Source: Isoetes taiwanensis (taxonomy: Eukaryota > Streptophyta > Lycopodiopsida > Isoetales > Isoetaceae). Taken from it: a stretch of 64,000 nucleotides of DNA. Below the pieces are notes generated by a model. It was not told the DNA's origin, made no database searches, and saw only the letters and a list, made by a program, of their open reading frames with translations. The DNA lies in assembly GCA_021234155.1 (NCBI GenBank), contig JAJEKV010000075.1:3093280-3157279 (forward strand). The letters run 5' to 3'. Positions 21,831-34,010 of the stretch are shown piece by piece. Position 1 is the first letter of the stretch. Every line of letters starts with the position of its first letter. Position numbers and translations under genes: made by a program.

Positions 21831-24502
21831 GTCATTTAAATCTGGTTTAACCTATGTAAAACAGTAGCCAACTAGACATAAGCATGGTAACGCCTGTGAA
21901 AAGTATGAAACAATATCCAAAGAAACTATGTTTTCTCATTCGAAGATCACATCCTTTCAAAAGCCATTCATGATAGCAAAATAGAGAGTTAAAGCCTCTT
22001 GTCGATCTTGATAAATAGAAAGTCCTATTTCTTTTCAAGTGCTGCTAGACTTCCTCAACATACATCACATGTCAGAAAACTCAAACCTATGTTGATAGGT
22101 TCGTGTACTTTGTACCCTAGTTGTTGTTGAGCATGTTTGCATACTTGCATGGCCATCATAGTAACAGTTAAGGTTTCAAACAAACTATCGTGAAACGACT
22201 ACATCAAAAGATGTGGAAAGAAGATTAGTGGGGGTCCAAGCTTTAGGGAGCTTTTATTTGGAGGAGAATGCTCGACGAGTCTAGTTATTACACCAGCTTG
22301 CAAAGATCGTGCATCAATTTAGAAAAATAGGCAAAAATTACATAGTAATAAAACTCCCACTGATTAAATAGTTAAAACGAACATTGAGAAATTTGAACAG
22401 ATTTACACGAATGTAAATCATGTGAAAATACTTTTGCTTATACAAGCATCAATGAAAATTCTAGTGGCCCTAGTAGTCCATTTGGGTGCAAATTATTGGT
22501 TCAGACAAAATGCGACAGCCGGCTTAAATATGATGCCTTACCTATGGACTACCTGTAGATTTGCCATTTCATGGCATCATCTTCCTCATGGAAACATGAG
22601 AGCATGCTGGACATAGCCCATATTTGGCGCTGAAGGACCTCTTACCATGGTTTCCAAGAGTTGACGTAGCATCCTTGCCAGGAGAACTACACCCCTTGTC
22701 ACAACGTACAAGAATATAACATAAAAAGCATATGAACATGAGCATGCTGAAGCAACCCAGGACACTGAACCTGGAAGCCCGACCCTGGAAGATCCAAGAG
22801 ATAACAAAATACCAAGACAGCAGGGGAATAATGCAAAGACCACGACATGTGAAGTTCATTAGATATTTACTATGGTGCCTAGATTTTACCTTGCCGAGGT
22901 TGTCCATACAACCTACTAATGTGAAAGACTTACTGATGAAGACCGTGCTAACAATTCAAACATGTCAAAGATGTCATAGGCCTTGTGTCGTACTGATGTA
23001 GGTTCCATATTTATGCACTTCATTGAGCAATAGCAACATCCAAAGCCCATTACCCCCATAATGATGCAACTCCACATTAGCTTCTGTTAAATCTGTTAGC
23101 CATAACAACTTACCACACCTTTTACGTGTAATTCTCTTGCCAATTCATCCAATACCATGTCAGAGTAGCTAAATAAGTGATGAAGACCTAACAATGCAAA
23201 TAAGTCGATGTAGCATGCTTAGAACCTCTACTCTAATGTAGATGTAGGCTAACTCCTCCTTCTCATCATCATGATCGTCGTCGTCGTCGTCGTCGTTATA
23301 AGAAATTTATCGCGGCGCCCTCTTTGTTTCCAAGTATTTAGAGTTGAACCCACTATTAGCATCGTGGATGCGATATTTCCTTTGTTCCTAAACTGGCTGG
23401 TTGGACACTATTAATGTCTAAGATGCCACAAGGGGCCAATACATGTGGATTTGTCCTCTCAACTAGTGATATGTTGGCATAGTTCGAGAAGCACCTGCAG
23501 GGAAGCTAACCTCTATAGATTCAATGGTGTATTCTTCCGTTGAGCAAGAAGATAAGTCAAAATTATAGAATCAAGAATGATTAGAATGGGTTTTAGAATG
23601 GTGAGAAAAAGGATATAGAATGACAATGTTATAGGCAAGAAGGTTAAAGCACATGGTGGCATGCATTAAGATTGGACTTAAGATGAAATAGTAAATAGTT
23701 AGAAGATTAAGGTACATGGTTGGACTTAAGATGATAGTTTTAATGTCATACCACTTGCCAGCATCTGTTATACATGCATTCACTGATTTTCATTCTCAAT
23801 ACACACTACACACGATGAAATCCATTTCTCTTCTCGATGATAGGTTGAACCTTAGAGAGGAACACCTAACCACGCACTAATCGTGGATAACAAAAATGGT
23901 GAGGTGTTAGAAGAGTTTGGTTGGCTATCCATATATCATGCCCACTTAGCCAAATTTAGATTGTACCATTGGACTTGAGAAAATAAATTCTTAGATTTAT
24001 TGAAATATAAAAAATCTGGTCCTAGACAGCAATAGCCCCTGTTTGTTTATTATGTGATGTGTTGCTCATACTATGAGGAAAACGTAAAAATATCATTTTA
24101 TTTGTGTGATGTTCTTTGCTTCGCCCTTTGGAATAATTCTTTATGCTCTTGCCCAAAGCAAACATGCCACTTTTTTTTAACTATCAATATTAGCATTGCA
24201 TCTAGATGTTATGATGGATTTGTCACATAATTTTTTTTTCGAATTGAGAGGCTGTCTCTAGCATTTACATCAAGCTTTCTGCAAGTGTTTGAAACAAAAC
24301 CGTCAATGATCTTCATAGGTTCTTATCAACATCTTATAGTGGTCAACATCAACAAGTAAGAGGCATATAAGCTTCTCAATGCATGGTACGACCAGCATAC
24401 ACAATCCATAAATTTACTTTGTGAGCTTCAAATTAAAAAGCTACAAGATGTAAATCACAAGATATTGATTGCAACTTGAGAAGTTAGAAATACACAAAAT
24501 CA
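21831..24502. other. Intergenic stretch, no gene seen
   Basis: No coding region with a recognisable motif on either strand. A short (TCG)n run lies at about 23277-23296. Short ORFs here lack any family pattern. Confidence 0.45.
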
Positions 24503-25259
24503 AATAGAATAGAATAGAATAGTTTTTTTAACGTCCACGAAGACCAATAGGTCATGGGACCCATACAATGGGCTAGTACAATCATTACTACTAGGATTAA
24601 AAAACCGCTGCCTCGAAAGGTTTTCAAGGGAAAAACCTTTGCAGTAATGATGATACTAGACAAGCGGAGATAATGACTACTGAGGGTTCAGTAATTGCAG
24701 ATGTTTATCTAGAACCTCAAGTATGTATAATGCCAAGTCATGCACAGATGGTGCTCGGAGAAGTTGTGGAAGCGTGGAATGCTAAGGTCAAAAAAAGATT
24801 CCGGACTATCTCAAAAGCAGGGCAACTAAGAAGAGTATGGCTTTCATCTTCAATAACATGTAACTGGCAACAGGCACATAGTCTAAACTTCTCCAGCGGC
24901 AATTCATGCGCTCCCATCTACTGTCTCAATCAACTAGCACTGTGGGACCCGTCGTGCGAATTGATGCAATAGCTATAAGCTTGTTCTGGACAATGAAGCA
25001 AGCAAATAAGCTTGGGGCCCTGGTGCCAAGGTGGGATTTATGTGTGCATGATAATGACCGGTTTCACTTGGGCCAAAATAATCAAGTCCCATATCTTTTG
25101 AGAAAAAAATGACCATTGAGATATTGTTGCAAAGCTCGGCAGATTAACTCACGGTTGCCTGACCCACCGCAAAAACCATGTAGTGCAATGCTCTTTCCAA
25201 CATCGTTTCAAACACCGAGGAGATTCAGCCATGGCAAGTGCAAAACGGGATACCTAACA

Positions 25260-27915
25260 TCATCCATGTGGTGCACCTTGCGGATATAATGGAGATGGCG
25301 CTTCATGGCGGGGGAATGTTGAAGAGGCCAAAACCCATCTCTTGTAAAAGAATAGCATAGGGCACCGTTGTTTTAACTCAGAGGCTGTGAGTGAGAAAGG
25401 ACCTTTGCACCCGCTCCAAGCTCTCCCAAGCACTAGCACTAATGGCGGACCCACCCACACTTGAGAACCATACAAGAAAAAGCAGGCTCTACCAAAGCCC
25501 GAAACAAGTGGGCTTTCCATGGCCAATCATGAATTTTTGTGCGAAAATAATTGTTTTGCATTGCATAGAGTGCTCTCCATCTAGCAGCCACTCGCTTGGT
25601 TTTACACTGTTCCCAAAGTGTGTTCTTACAGAATTCTACACCAAGATACTTGTAGCTATCTACAACTTCAAATTCAGCGGCTATCATAGTGCATAGGGGA
25701 ACATTGTGACGAAAGATTGAACTACCAAAAGCTTGGTCTTTTGGAGATTAACACTGTATTTGTGTTCTCACAAAAGCTGTCTGGAGCATGTAAATGTTGC
25801 TTGCATACTAGCGGCGGTATGTGCGAAGTGAAACATCATCGGCATATATAAGTTGCCTAATGATATAGTGTGCCAAATGTGGATCTCCGCCGCCATGATT
25901 ATCAAGCCATTCTTCCAATTGATCAATGTACAAGCCAAAGAGTGTAGGAGATAAAGGGCAACCTGGCGAACTCAATATTGCTAGTGATTTGAGTACGATC
26001 TTTGGAAATTTAGCAAAAACCCTTTCATAGAGCCGATAAACCGCATTTTGAAGATCTTGTGGAACTCCAAAGTGCACTGCAAGCGCGCCAAAAGAAGCTC
26101 AGCGTGGTGCTTGTATCAAAAGCGTAGTAAAATCTACAAAGCATATATAGAGGTCTTGTTTCAAACTTGACTATGTTCAATAAGCATGCGCAATGTGAAA
26201 ATATGGTCTATTGTAGAATGGCATGGACGAAAGCACCTTTTGTCCTACAAAGACGTACACCAAGTATGTTACGCCCATGATGTCAAGCGCTTCTCGAAGA
26301 CTGGCTAAGAGCTTTGAAAATATGGAACTTACCATGATCATGCGATAATTAGAAGGGTCATGCTTATCACCTTTTGGAAATTGGTACAACCTTCTTGTGA
26401 CCCAAGTTTAAGGCAAGCCTTCTTGCAAAGCTTGATTTAAAAGAGTAGTGATGATTGGAAGCAATAGCGGACCCCCACATTTAAGCAATTACAGCTTGCA
26501 AACCTTGAAGATCCGAGAGACTTGCCATTAGATAGATGCCTTGATCCTTCTTTGACTTCCTCCTCTGTGAATTGAAGAATATCACCTACCAGCGGAGGCA
26601 CGAGAATTAAGGACTCGGGATGATCATATAAGTGGACCAATCATGCATCCCATTCTTTTATAGAAATATGTCCAAGGGTAGGAGGTGGTCGATATAATAT
26701 TTTGCGCCCGGAAGGTCAGAGGCTCACGTGCTTGATGAATTCAAACATTTGCTTCGATGCTCACCGGCAACAAAGCGTGCCTTCTTGCGTTTCAAAAGCA
26801 GACTTATAATTCTCAATGGCATTATCTCGCATATCGGCTCAACTATCGATTCGCAATTATTTTTTAAAGGCGCTTGCGGTCTTCATCAAACCAGGGCATT
26901 TCTAGGAAAGGATTTCCTACCAAAGATGAGCAACACCGTCGCGTGTACCAAAGGAAGAGACAAAGTAAGTAAGCAAAGCATCGACAAATCTTTGCATTAC
27001 GCTCTTGGCGAATTGGGTAATCAAAATACACAAGCGCAGGAGCTAATGTCTGTTCATATTCAAAAGATCTAGAATAAGTCAAAAGCGAATCACGAGGCGA
27101 GAGCACGGATAGCAATGGGTTGAAGAGGTGGAAGCGCCACTTTAATGACAAATAAAGTGGATAGTGATCAGATTTTATCTCCCTCATCTCTATGCCTTGT
27201 GCCAATTCGAAAGTCACGGAATGAGATCCAAGGCTTGCACTTGGGAAATGACATAATCAACAACACTAGTACCACCACCACCACGCCTATCACATGCATG
27301 TAATACCTTTAGAGTGTGGCCATGCTCTAAGACATTACAAAGTACCATCTCAAAGACTTCACACAACTGGATGAGCTCCCTTCCAAATGTTGAGACAGGT
27401 TTGTTAGCATCGAGGCGATGAGCGTGGAAAAGATGTATCATTAGCGAGACATCCATAAAGGGTCACGAATATCCTCAAGTATGAGTTGAGCGGCTTTGCA
27501 TTTCAGCGGTCACGAGCATTGAAATCACCAAGAAGAATAACATGCCCCAACCTGTTTGAATTGAGCAATGTCATCATAAAGATCACCATAGGGATCACTT
27601 GCGGCGACATCATATTCATCATAAAAAGGTGATGATGTAGGTGGGAAGTAACAGGCAGCAACAAAAATGGTACTACTATTGTGGCAATGAAGTTTAATCC
27701 ACATGTAGCAATTATATCTATCAGCTTTATGAAGCGTGATATATGGGGCAAGGGCATCCTTGAAATAGCAAGCAACTCCACCAACCTCGTTGCCCATGAC
27801 ATTCATTAAATAATGAAAAGAATTGATAGCCTGTAAAATGAGGTAGCCGTTTTTGGTGAATGCTCCATGTTTCCATGAGCAAAAGGATATCCATATCTTT
27901 TGCAATGGGATTCAA
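25260..27915 (-). pseudogene. LINE-B ORF2: endonuclease and reverse transcriptase
   Basis: The endonuclease shows DILLLMETW (27.9 kb), HVILLGDFNARDR (27.5 kb) and the CDRRGGGGTSVVDYVISQ region (27.3 kb). The RT shows FPKGDKHDPSNYRMIMVSS (26.35 kb), SPGCPLSPTLFGLYIDQLEE and QLIYADDV (25.85-25.95 kb), then VVDSYKYLGVEF (25.65 kb). The catalytic YADD is kept. LFGLYIDQLE is unlike the usual plant L1 sequence after GCPLSP, which suggests another LINE clade. Frames change repeatedly, so it is a pseudogene. Confidence 0.8.
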
Positions 27916-28313
27916 GCCATCACCTTTACGCCATGGAAAAACCTCGACAATTCAAGACACCAACCGAAGGCACATTTCCTAGGAAGGTACATTTGAGGTA
28001 TGAGCGGTCTTGGTGAGGAGGCTTTGGAGCAATAGAGGGCGGCGGCAAGCATGCTAAACAACATCAGCATCAGCGATAGCGGCGGCATCAAAGGGTACCA
28101 TTAGCAACATCGTGAGAGGAATGGCCTTGAGCGTAAGAAGATGTGGTGGGTCGCGAGAAGATGGAACAACACGAGGCGCATTTGCGGCGTTGGTGTGTGC
28201 ATGGGAAATGGGAGAATGGACTGTAACACCAGCAGTATGAGTGGCCTTAGCATGATGAAAGGCGTCAGCAAAAGTTGCATGTGATAGTGTAAAAATACGT
28301 AGTTTTCCACGAA

Positions 28314-28853
28314 TCAGTGCAGCCTTACCACCATTCTTTTGAATGTCCTGGACCTTTTGCAAATTAAATCGGCTAAGCTGTTGGGACTTAGTAAGATCAA
28401 AATCCGGATAGAGATGTCCCTTTCAATTGCTTGGCCTTGCTTGAGGATATCCATTTTAGTACTCAAATTTACCTTTACCGTAAATTTCACTATGCGCGGG
28501 TGGTGGGGCTGCAATGCTCCAACCCTATGTGCAGTTGTGACAACAACTGGTGTTGTGAAGTCCAATTTAGCTAACACCAAAGTCTGTACCTTCTGTTGCA
28601 AGTCCTCTAATGCTTCTTCTGGCATGTCACGAATTATTAGATTACACTGACGGTTGTGCCTATCAATGTATTCTCTATGCCTCTGAGCAGATGTAGATGC
28701 AGATGTAGATGCAAAACCTGTTACATGAGAGTTTTGAAATTGGGGGGAGGATGAACTAGCTCGCATGCGAGTATTACAACTCGTAGACACCTCAGAGACA
28801 TGGCAGAGTAAATCTTGTCTTTGCTTGCCAATATCAACCATTAGGTGCTCCAC
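28314..28853 (-). pseudogene. LINE-B ORF1, RNA-binding-type
   Basis: A 180-codon frame with a helical N-terminal part, a Ser/Thr-rich linker, then NRQCNLIIRDMPEEALED, TTAHRVGAL and PRIVKFTVKVNLSTKMDILK. The order N-L-I-I-x-G/D-(I/M)-P-E ... A-x-R-V-G ... R-P-(I/R)-I-V-K-F is that of the RRM-like domain in ORF1 proteins of several LINE groups, which bind the element's RNA. It is the least damaged part of LINE-B. Confidence 0.75.
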
Positions 28854-28860
28854 TATATTC

Positions 28861-30890
28861 TATCTTTGCCCAATGAACACGCAAATAGTCTACTTCAACT
28901 TGGACCACAATTGCAAACCCATGAGCTATAATAAAGAACGAAAAACCTATATTATGGAGGTGTCATAATATCGAGAGCACACCATCTAATTCTACAAATA
29001 ATGATCTTTTAACATGCAAATACATAGGGTCTTATAATTGCAATTGCATGTCAACCTTACCACATGATCGTAATTTGGGCTCCATCTTTAGAAGCAAAAA
29101 CAACTTTTCAAAATGCCTTAGACTTATATTATTTACCTTAGACCCGATTAGCTAAAATTCGATGATTTTGAAAGACATGTAAAATAATTTTATGCCTTTC
29201 ACATGACAAGAAGTTCTCAAATTCCAACCTTTCAAATGCTAGAAAAAATTCAAAATGAATGAGCCTAATTTTTTTCATAAAAATGTAGAATAAAGACACA
29301 TTTGCATTACTTGCATGAAAACTCAAAAAGAGTACATAAATAGATCAATTAACGAGCGGCATTTCTCTTCTATCTTTTGCTGCATACGAATCCTTGAAAC
29401 ACTCGTGACAATCTATGGATTCAAATGGTTCATCACCTAATGAGACTAACATTATTGCGTCAAGTGCCTCTAGGTTCATACGAGTTTTTGTAGCACTTTT
29501 GATGGCATTTTGGCGACAAAAACCTCGTTTATAACTTGTTGTACTTCAAGGAATGAACATGCAACATTGCCACAAATATATTAGGGCTGAAAAACTGTGC
29601 CACCAGCTATCACAAGTTCCATTTTCATCTCCACAAATAGACCAAGCCACCATCATACCTTTATTCTTCACAGCCGTGTAAATTGTCCCAACAAAGTTCT
29701 CTCTCTCATTCAAACATTGTATCCGATCAACCTTTGAAGCGAACTTCAGAGTTTCCGACCAGCTGTTTCCCAATTCTCCCCGCCAAAAAAACAAAAAAAA
29801 ACTAGCAAAAGGCACACCAGAAGGCTTTGGCAAGGTTTTGTTTAGCTAGGTATATTAAAATAGAAGGCTTTGGCAAGGTTTTGTTTAGCTAGGCATATCA
29901 AAACTTCTACTAAAGCCACTTAGTAACAATAAAAGGCACTAGTAGAAGTTAGGCACTTAGTAGAAGTGCAACACATTTCTACCATGAATTTCACTAATGT
30001 GAAGATCCACCTAGATAAATCCATTATATTTTACATGACTTGTAGTGAACAAACTGCTTGCATTGAAGTAATTGCTTTTTCTCTATCCTTACCATGGCCT
30101 AGAATGTTTTGGCACTGATCAGACTTCATATATTCCCTATAATATAAAATATGCATAATGTTACACAATATGTATTTGGAAGGGTATCCATAAAACAAAG
30201 TTGGCACGTCATGGTTTTTGGTGAAGACACATTTTATTGTACAACAACACGATTCAAAGTGATTGTTAGAACATTGCTCACAAAATGTTTACCCAATGAA
30301 CATTTAACCTCATAGCCTCATCATGAACATTTATCCATAGCCTCATCATGAACGGATTTGACCACAGCTAGCCATCGTAATGTCTTGAGCTATAAAGAAG
30401 GACAGATACAGAGGGATCAAGGCCAAACAATCTACTGCTAGAGCCCCAACTACTGGCATTGTACGATATTGTGCAGTTAATTCAAAAGAAAACTTGTAAA
30501 GATTTTTAGCCATAGATTATAAAAAGAGAGCAAAACAGAGATAGATGATACAATAATTTGAAGGGAGTTCTGAAGACCCAAAGTCAGACCCATTGTTAGC
30601 ATAATGGTTTCTGTATTTTCGCCCTATGAGATGCTTGATCTGAGAACCAGTGTTTTTAGGATTCATGATGGATGTGGCAGCTGTCGTAGATCCGAGAAAA
30701 CAGGCCAACTGCAAAAACACCATAGCCAGTATCTTTGAACAATCTAGAACATACAAAATTAGAAATAAATACTTCAAGTCAGTTGCAAATCATGAATACA
30801 ATCTAAATTAGAATGTGAAGGAAAGACTTTGGCAGGACAAAGGTCGGAGATATTCATAATAATCTATCTTTGTCTTTCAAAGCCGGAAAT
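28861..30890. other. Intergenic stretch with a 43-bp tandem duplication
   Basis: No gene seen. A 43-bp unit starting AAGGCTTTGGCAAGGTTTTG occurs twice in a row at about 29821 and 29864, and variants of CTAGTAGAAGTTAGGCACTT follow. Confidence 0.45.
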
Positions 30891-32185
30891 CTCATTTAAC
30901 TTGGAAATGGTTCTATTCCACGAGCTTGCCAAGCTGCCGAGAAATGTTTTATCAGTTTGAGCAACAACCTATCTCCCACAAGAGATGAATAGTCTTAAGA
31001 AATTAGAAACACTAAACCTTGAAGGGAATAGGCCGACAAACGAAATCCCAAGCTTAATTTTTTCTTTGCAATCTTTTTCTGAGGTGAATGGGAGATAACA
31101 AAACTGGAAGGATCCATACCTCATGAAATTAAGCACCTGAATTTAAGGATGCTTAACATAAGCTACAATAAGCTAACGGGAATATACCAGCCCAGAACTA
31201 GGCATCCCGATTTCACTTCAACAAATGGACTTGTCACATAACAAATTAGAAGGCCACATTCCGGACAACTTGTGTAACATGACAAAAGCTAATACATGTG
31301 GATGTCTCATATAACAATTTATCGGAAGATGTTCCCCGTCATGAAAAAGGTTCTTGATTTCCTATCCTCGACATTTCTTTGGCAACCGAGAAGTTGTGCG
31401 CTTCAAATACATCCCGCAAAAGGTTCCCGATTTCCTATCCTCTGTCATTTGTTGGCAATCGAAGTTGTGCACTTCAAATACATACACACTATAAATCGTT
31501 GGAAACTTTATCAAGCAAAAGGGACTAAAAAAGGCTTTTTGCTTTGGGATAATTCTTAACACGATTGCATTTTGTCTTTTAGTTGTTTGTCTAATCACCA
31601 TCGATGTCGAAAAGCCAAATCAAGAGTCTTCCTTATCAATGGCTCCAAAACCTGTGCTGCCGAAGTATTGCATGCCACATAGAACTTAATTAATGATAAT
31701 ATTGTAGAAAAAGTTGTACATAGAATAGTATACAAAGTCATTAGCAGATCTAGACAAGAACTTGCAGTAATGAAACTTGAGCTATCAAGAGCATGAGCAA
31801 TATTTTGAAGGGAGTTAGAAACTCTAGGCAAGTTACAACATAGAAATCTAATAAACATCATTGGGTAATGGAATTGGTTACGTCATATATGAGTACATGG
31901 AACTAGGAAGCCTCAGGGATGCTCTGCATGGGACACCTTCTCTTGATTGAAAAACAAGATACAAAATTGCATTAAGTACTGCACATGTATTGGCATACCT
32001 GCACCATGATATTCATCCCCAAATTATTCATCACGACATAAAATCCAGCAAAATTTTGTTACACTCTAACATGGAGCCTTGAATCAGACTTCGAAATAGC
32101 AAGATTGATTGACAAAGATGGTCTATCTATATCTGTAAAGACCACAAAGCACCTGGACCAGAGCTTTTACTCTGGATCTTTCCGC
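30890..32185 (+). pseudogene. LRR receptor-like kinase pseudogene (3' half of LRRs to early kinase domain)
   Basis: Frame-shifted plus-strand pieces give LEGSIPHEIKHLNLRML and SYNKLTG, then QMDLSHNKLEGHIPDNLCNM (LRR units, about 31.1-31.3 kb). A hydrophobic membrane segment IILNTIAFCLLVVCLITID follows (31.55 kb). Then come [56 protein letters not shown] and ILLHSN (31.8-32.07 kb), and EIARLIDKDGLS. The catalytic loop HRDIKxxN reads HHDIKSSK, and several stops occur. A roughly 75-bp segment at 31.36-31.49 kb is duplicated. The copy stops before subdomain VIII, where it meets the glycosylase relic. Confidence 0.8.
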
Positions 32186-32312
32186 CTTGGATTTGTAAGC
32201 AAATTTTTAACCCACTTTTTTCCACACTATTCTATAATTTTCCCCATTTGGCGGCCTTGGATTTGTAAGGGAATTCCTAACCAGGCTCCTTTTCACCCCA
32301 TTTTGAATGCAG

Positions 32313-32930
32313 CTATTGCTCACATTTTGCTACAATGGAAGACCAGTTGTGCTTTGCTTGGGCTTCTGCTAAGATCAACAGCTCAAAAAGATTCTTGTCA
32401 TCGTGAACAGAAACTCCCAACTCATCATCGTGATAAGCTACATAGCCTGGGTCACTGTGTGATGTGATCCATCCGTAACTTTTCTTCAGAACTTTGGTGG
32501 ATGAAAAGGGCGAATTTGCAGCAGAAATTGTTTTGTTTCTAAGAGACATTGGAATCTTAGGCGTTTTTGGAGTAGCATGGACCTTAATGGAGAATCTATT
32601 GCCAATTTAGATCGAGAAGAGCCTAATGAAAGCTTAACCTTTGGAGTAGGCCCCCTTTGATGATCTACTAACGGGAAATGAAACTTCCAGCCCCTGCAAT
32701 AAAATCTTCTTTACTTTTCCAGTCGGTGTCATGATATGGGCTCCTTTTCATCAATCTGATGGTCAATAACTTGATCTTCTACCGAATCGAAGGGTTGAAT
32801 CCTCACAGATTAAATCTTCTTGGACTAGATAAATGCCTTCAGAGATTTCTTGGCGACGGCTTTGTTTCTTAAGGGAGGAAATGTTAGGAGATTTGAGAAG
32901 TACCTTAGGCTGAGACCGCTTAAAAACTGG
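32313..32930 (-). pseudogene. DNA-3-methyladenine glycosylase I (TAG-type) pseudogene, first exon
   Basis: The minus-strand frame 32549-32313 reads SYGWITSHSDPGYVAYHDDE then LGVSVHDDKNLFELLILAEA and KHNWSSIVAKCE. The family pattern is C-x-W...DP-x-Y-x-x-YHD-x-EWG-x-P-x-x-DD-x-x-LFE-x-L-x-L-x-x-x-Q-x-x-x-x-W. Here the first Cys is Tyr and EWG reads ELG. Upstream, about 32.9-32.6 kb, a basic region (SQPKVLLKSPNISSLKKQS) resembles plant N-terminal extensions but contains stops. The copy ends at the point where plant genes usually have an intron. These enzymes excise alkylated adenine; this copy is non-functional. Confidence 0.8.
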
Positions 32931-33814
32931 CCGCCTTTATCTCTGATCGATGTCAGAAGAATCACAAAATCTTCGCTTGATGCCGATCTTTTTTACTCCA
33001 GAGGCGAGCATGCACAGCCAGATATGGTTCCAATTCTGAAAAATGCTGCAAAAACTGCGGGAAACGAGAAAAGATTTGGGAAAAGCTAGGGCGGAGATTG
33101 ATGCAAATTATTAAGTTAAGGATTATGGATATTGAATGCGTGAAAGAAGGAGGCGTTGCAGTTGGCTATGGCGGTGAACGACAAAGTGGGAAGAAATGGG
33201 GTTTCTTTGTCTAAACAACAAATCATTTTACCCTCGTTCCGTTAGAAGACTTCTGGCCGAGCACTTCAAGGTCGCAAGGAAGAGCAACTCCTATTCATAT
33301 CTTATCGTAGAGCAGTTATCTTATCGTAGAGCAGTTGTGCAGGAGAAATAGGGCAAGAAAAATGCGAAGGACCAGAGAAGAAATAAGATGAAGGATTGAT
33401 CGTGCTTGGAAGAGGAAAAATACACGGGATTGATCAAGCAAGGGACCGCTTCTCTTCCCATCTCTGTGCCCATTTTTGACCAAATTTCTAATTTTCCTGG
33501 CCTTAGATTTGCAAATCTAGAGATCCGATGGTGCAAAATAAGACACATCAGATTTTGATGACATGGAAATTACACGTGGATAGGCTAGAATTTGAGGAAA
33601 GGCTGTAGGCCCGGTAGGGCTGGTGTGCTAAAAAAAAAATTGTATACAGAATACAAGAAGCATTTCATAATTTTTGGATTCTTGATGTATTAAATATTAT
33701 AACCATTAACCAAACCATGGACTTTCTTAAGTATTTTTCTTATATATATTATATATAATAAAAATACAGGTACAAATTGTATTATATAAAATATATTATA
33801 CGGATGGACTGGGG
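32931..33814. other. Stretch without a recognised gene
   Basis: Short open frames only (for example 32850-33089 plus strand), which are shadows of or adjacent to the glycosylase relic. AT-rich palindromic TATATA runs at 33740-33800 are followed by a G-rich run at 33810-33828. Confidence 0.4.
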
Positions 33815-34010
33815 GGGAGGGGGAGGGATGACAGGCAAATCTACATTTTTAGCCTTTCAAATGGCATGTAAATAGTTTACTTGTCTTTCCTATGATGGCC
33901 ATTTAACTATTTGACGCCCTTCATATGCAGGGCAAAAATTTTTGATGCTCGTTTTGACAGCAAATAGCCAAAAATGGCCGCGAAAGCCGACAAATTTTAA
34001 CACTGCCTTA
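33815..34010 (+). repeat. Dispersed repeat, copy 1 (second copy at 59175-59400)
   Basis: Shares an ordered series of blocks with 59175-59400: GACAGGCAAA/AGCAGGCAAAC, TTTTAGCCTTTCA, TTGTCTTTCCT, GACGCCCTTCATATG and TTTTGACAG, ending in ACACTG. Same orientation, with indels. No coding capacity recognised. Confidence 0.6.

Larger units (their letters stand above)
24503..28860 (-). mobile_element. LINE-B, non-LTR retrotransposon ending in (TATTC)n
   Basis: Order on the minus strand is ORF1 (28.85-28.3 kb), endonuclease (27.9-27.2 kb), RT (26.6-25.3 kb), then a 3' region. That region ends near 24.52 kb in AAAAAAACTATTCTATTC, i.e. a (TATTC)n tail at 24503-24522. I could not define the 5' end or a target duplication. 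Confidence 0.8.

Noticed and set aside
23270-23300. Poly-aspartate/serine coding run
   Set aside because: A short (TCG)n microsatellite without a supporting open frame.
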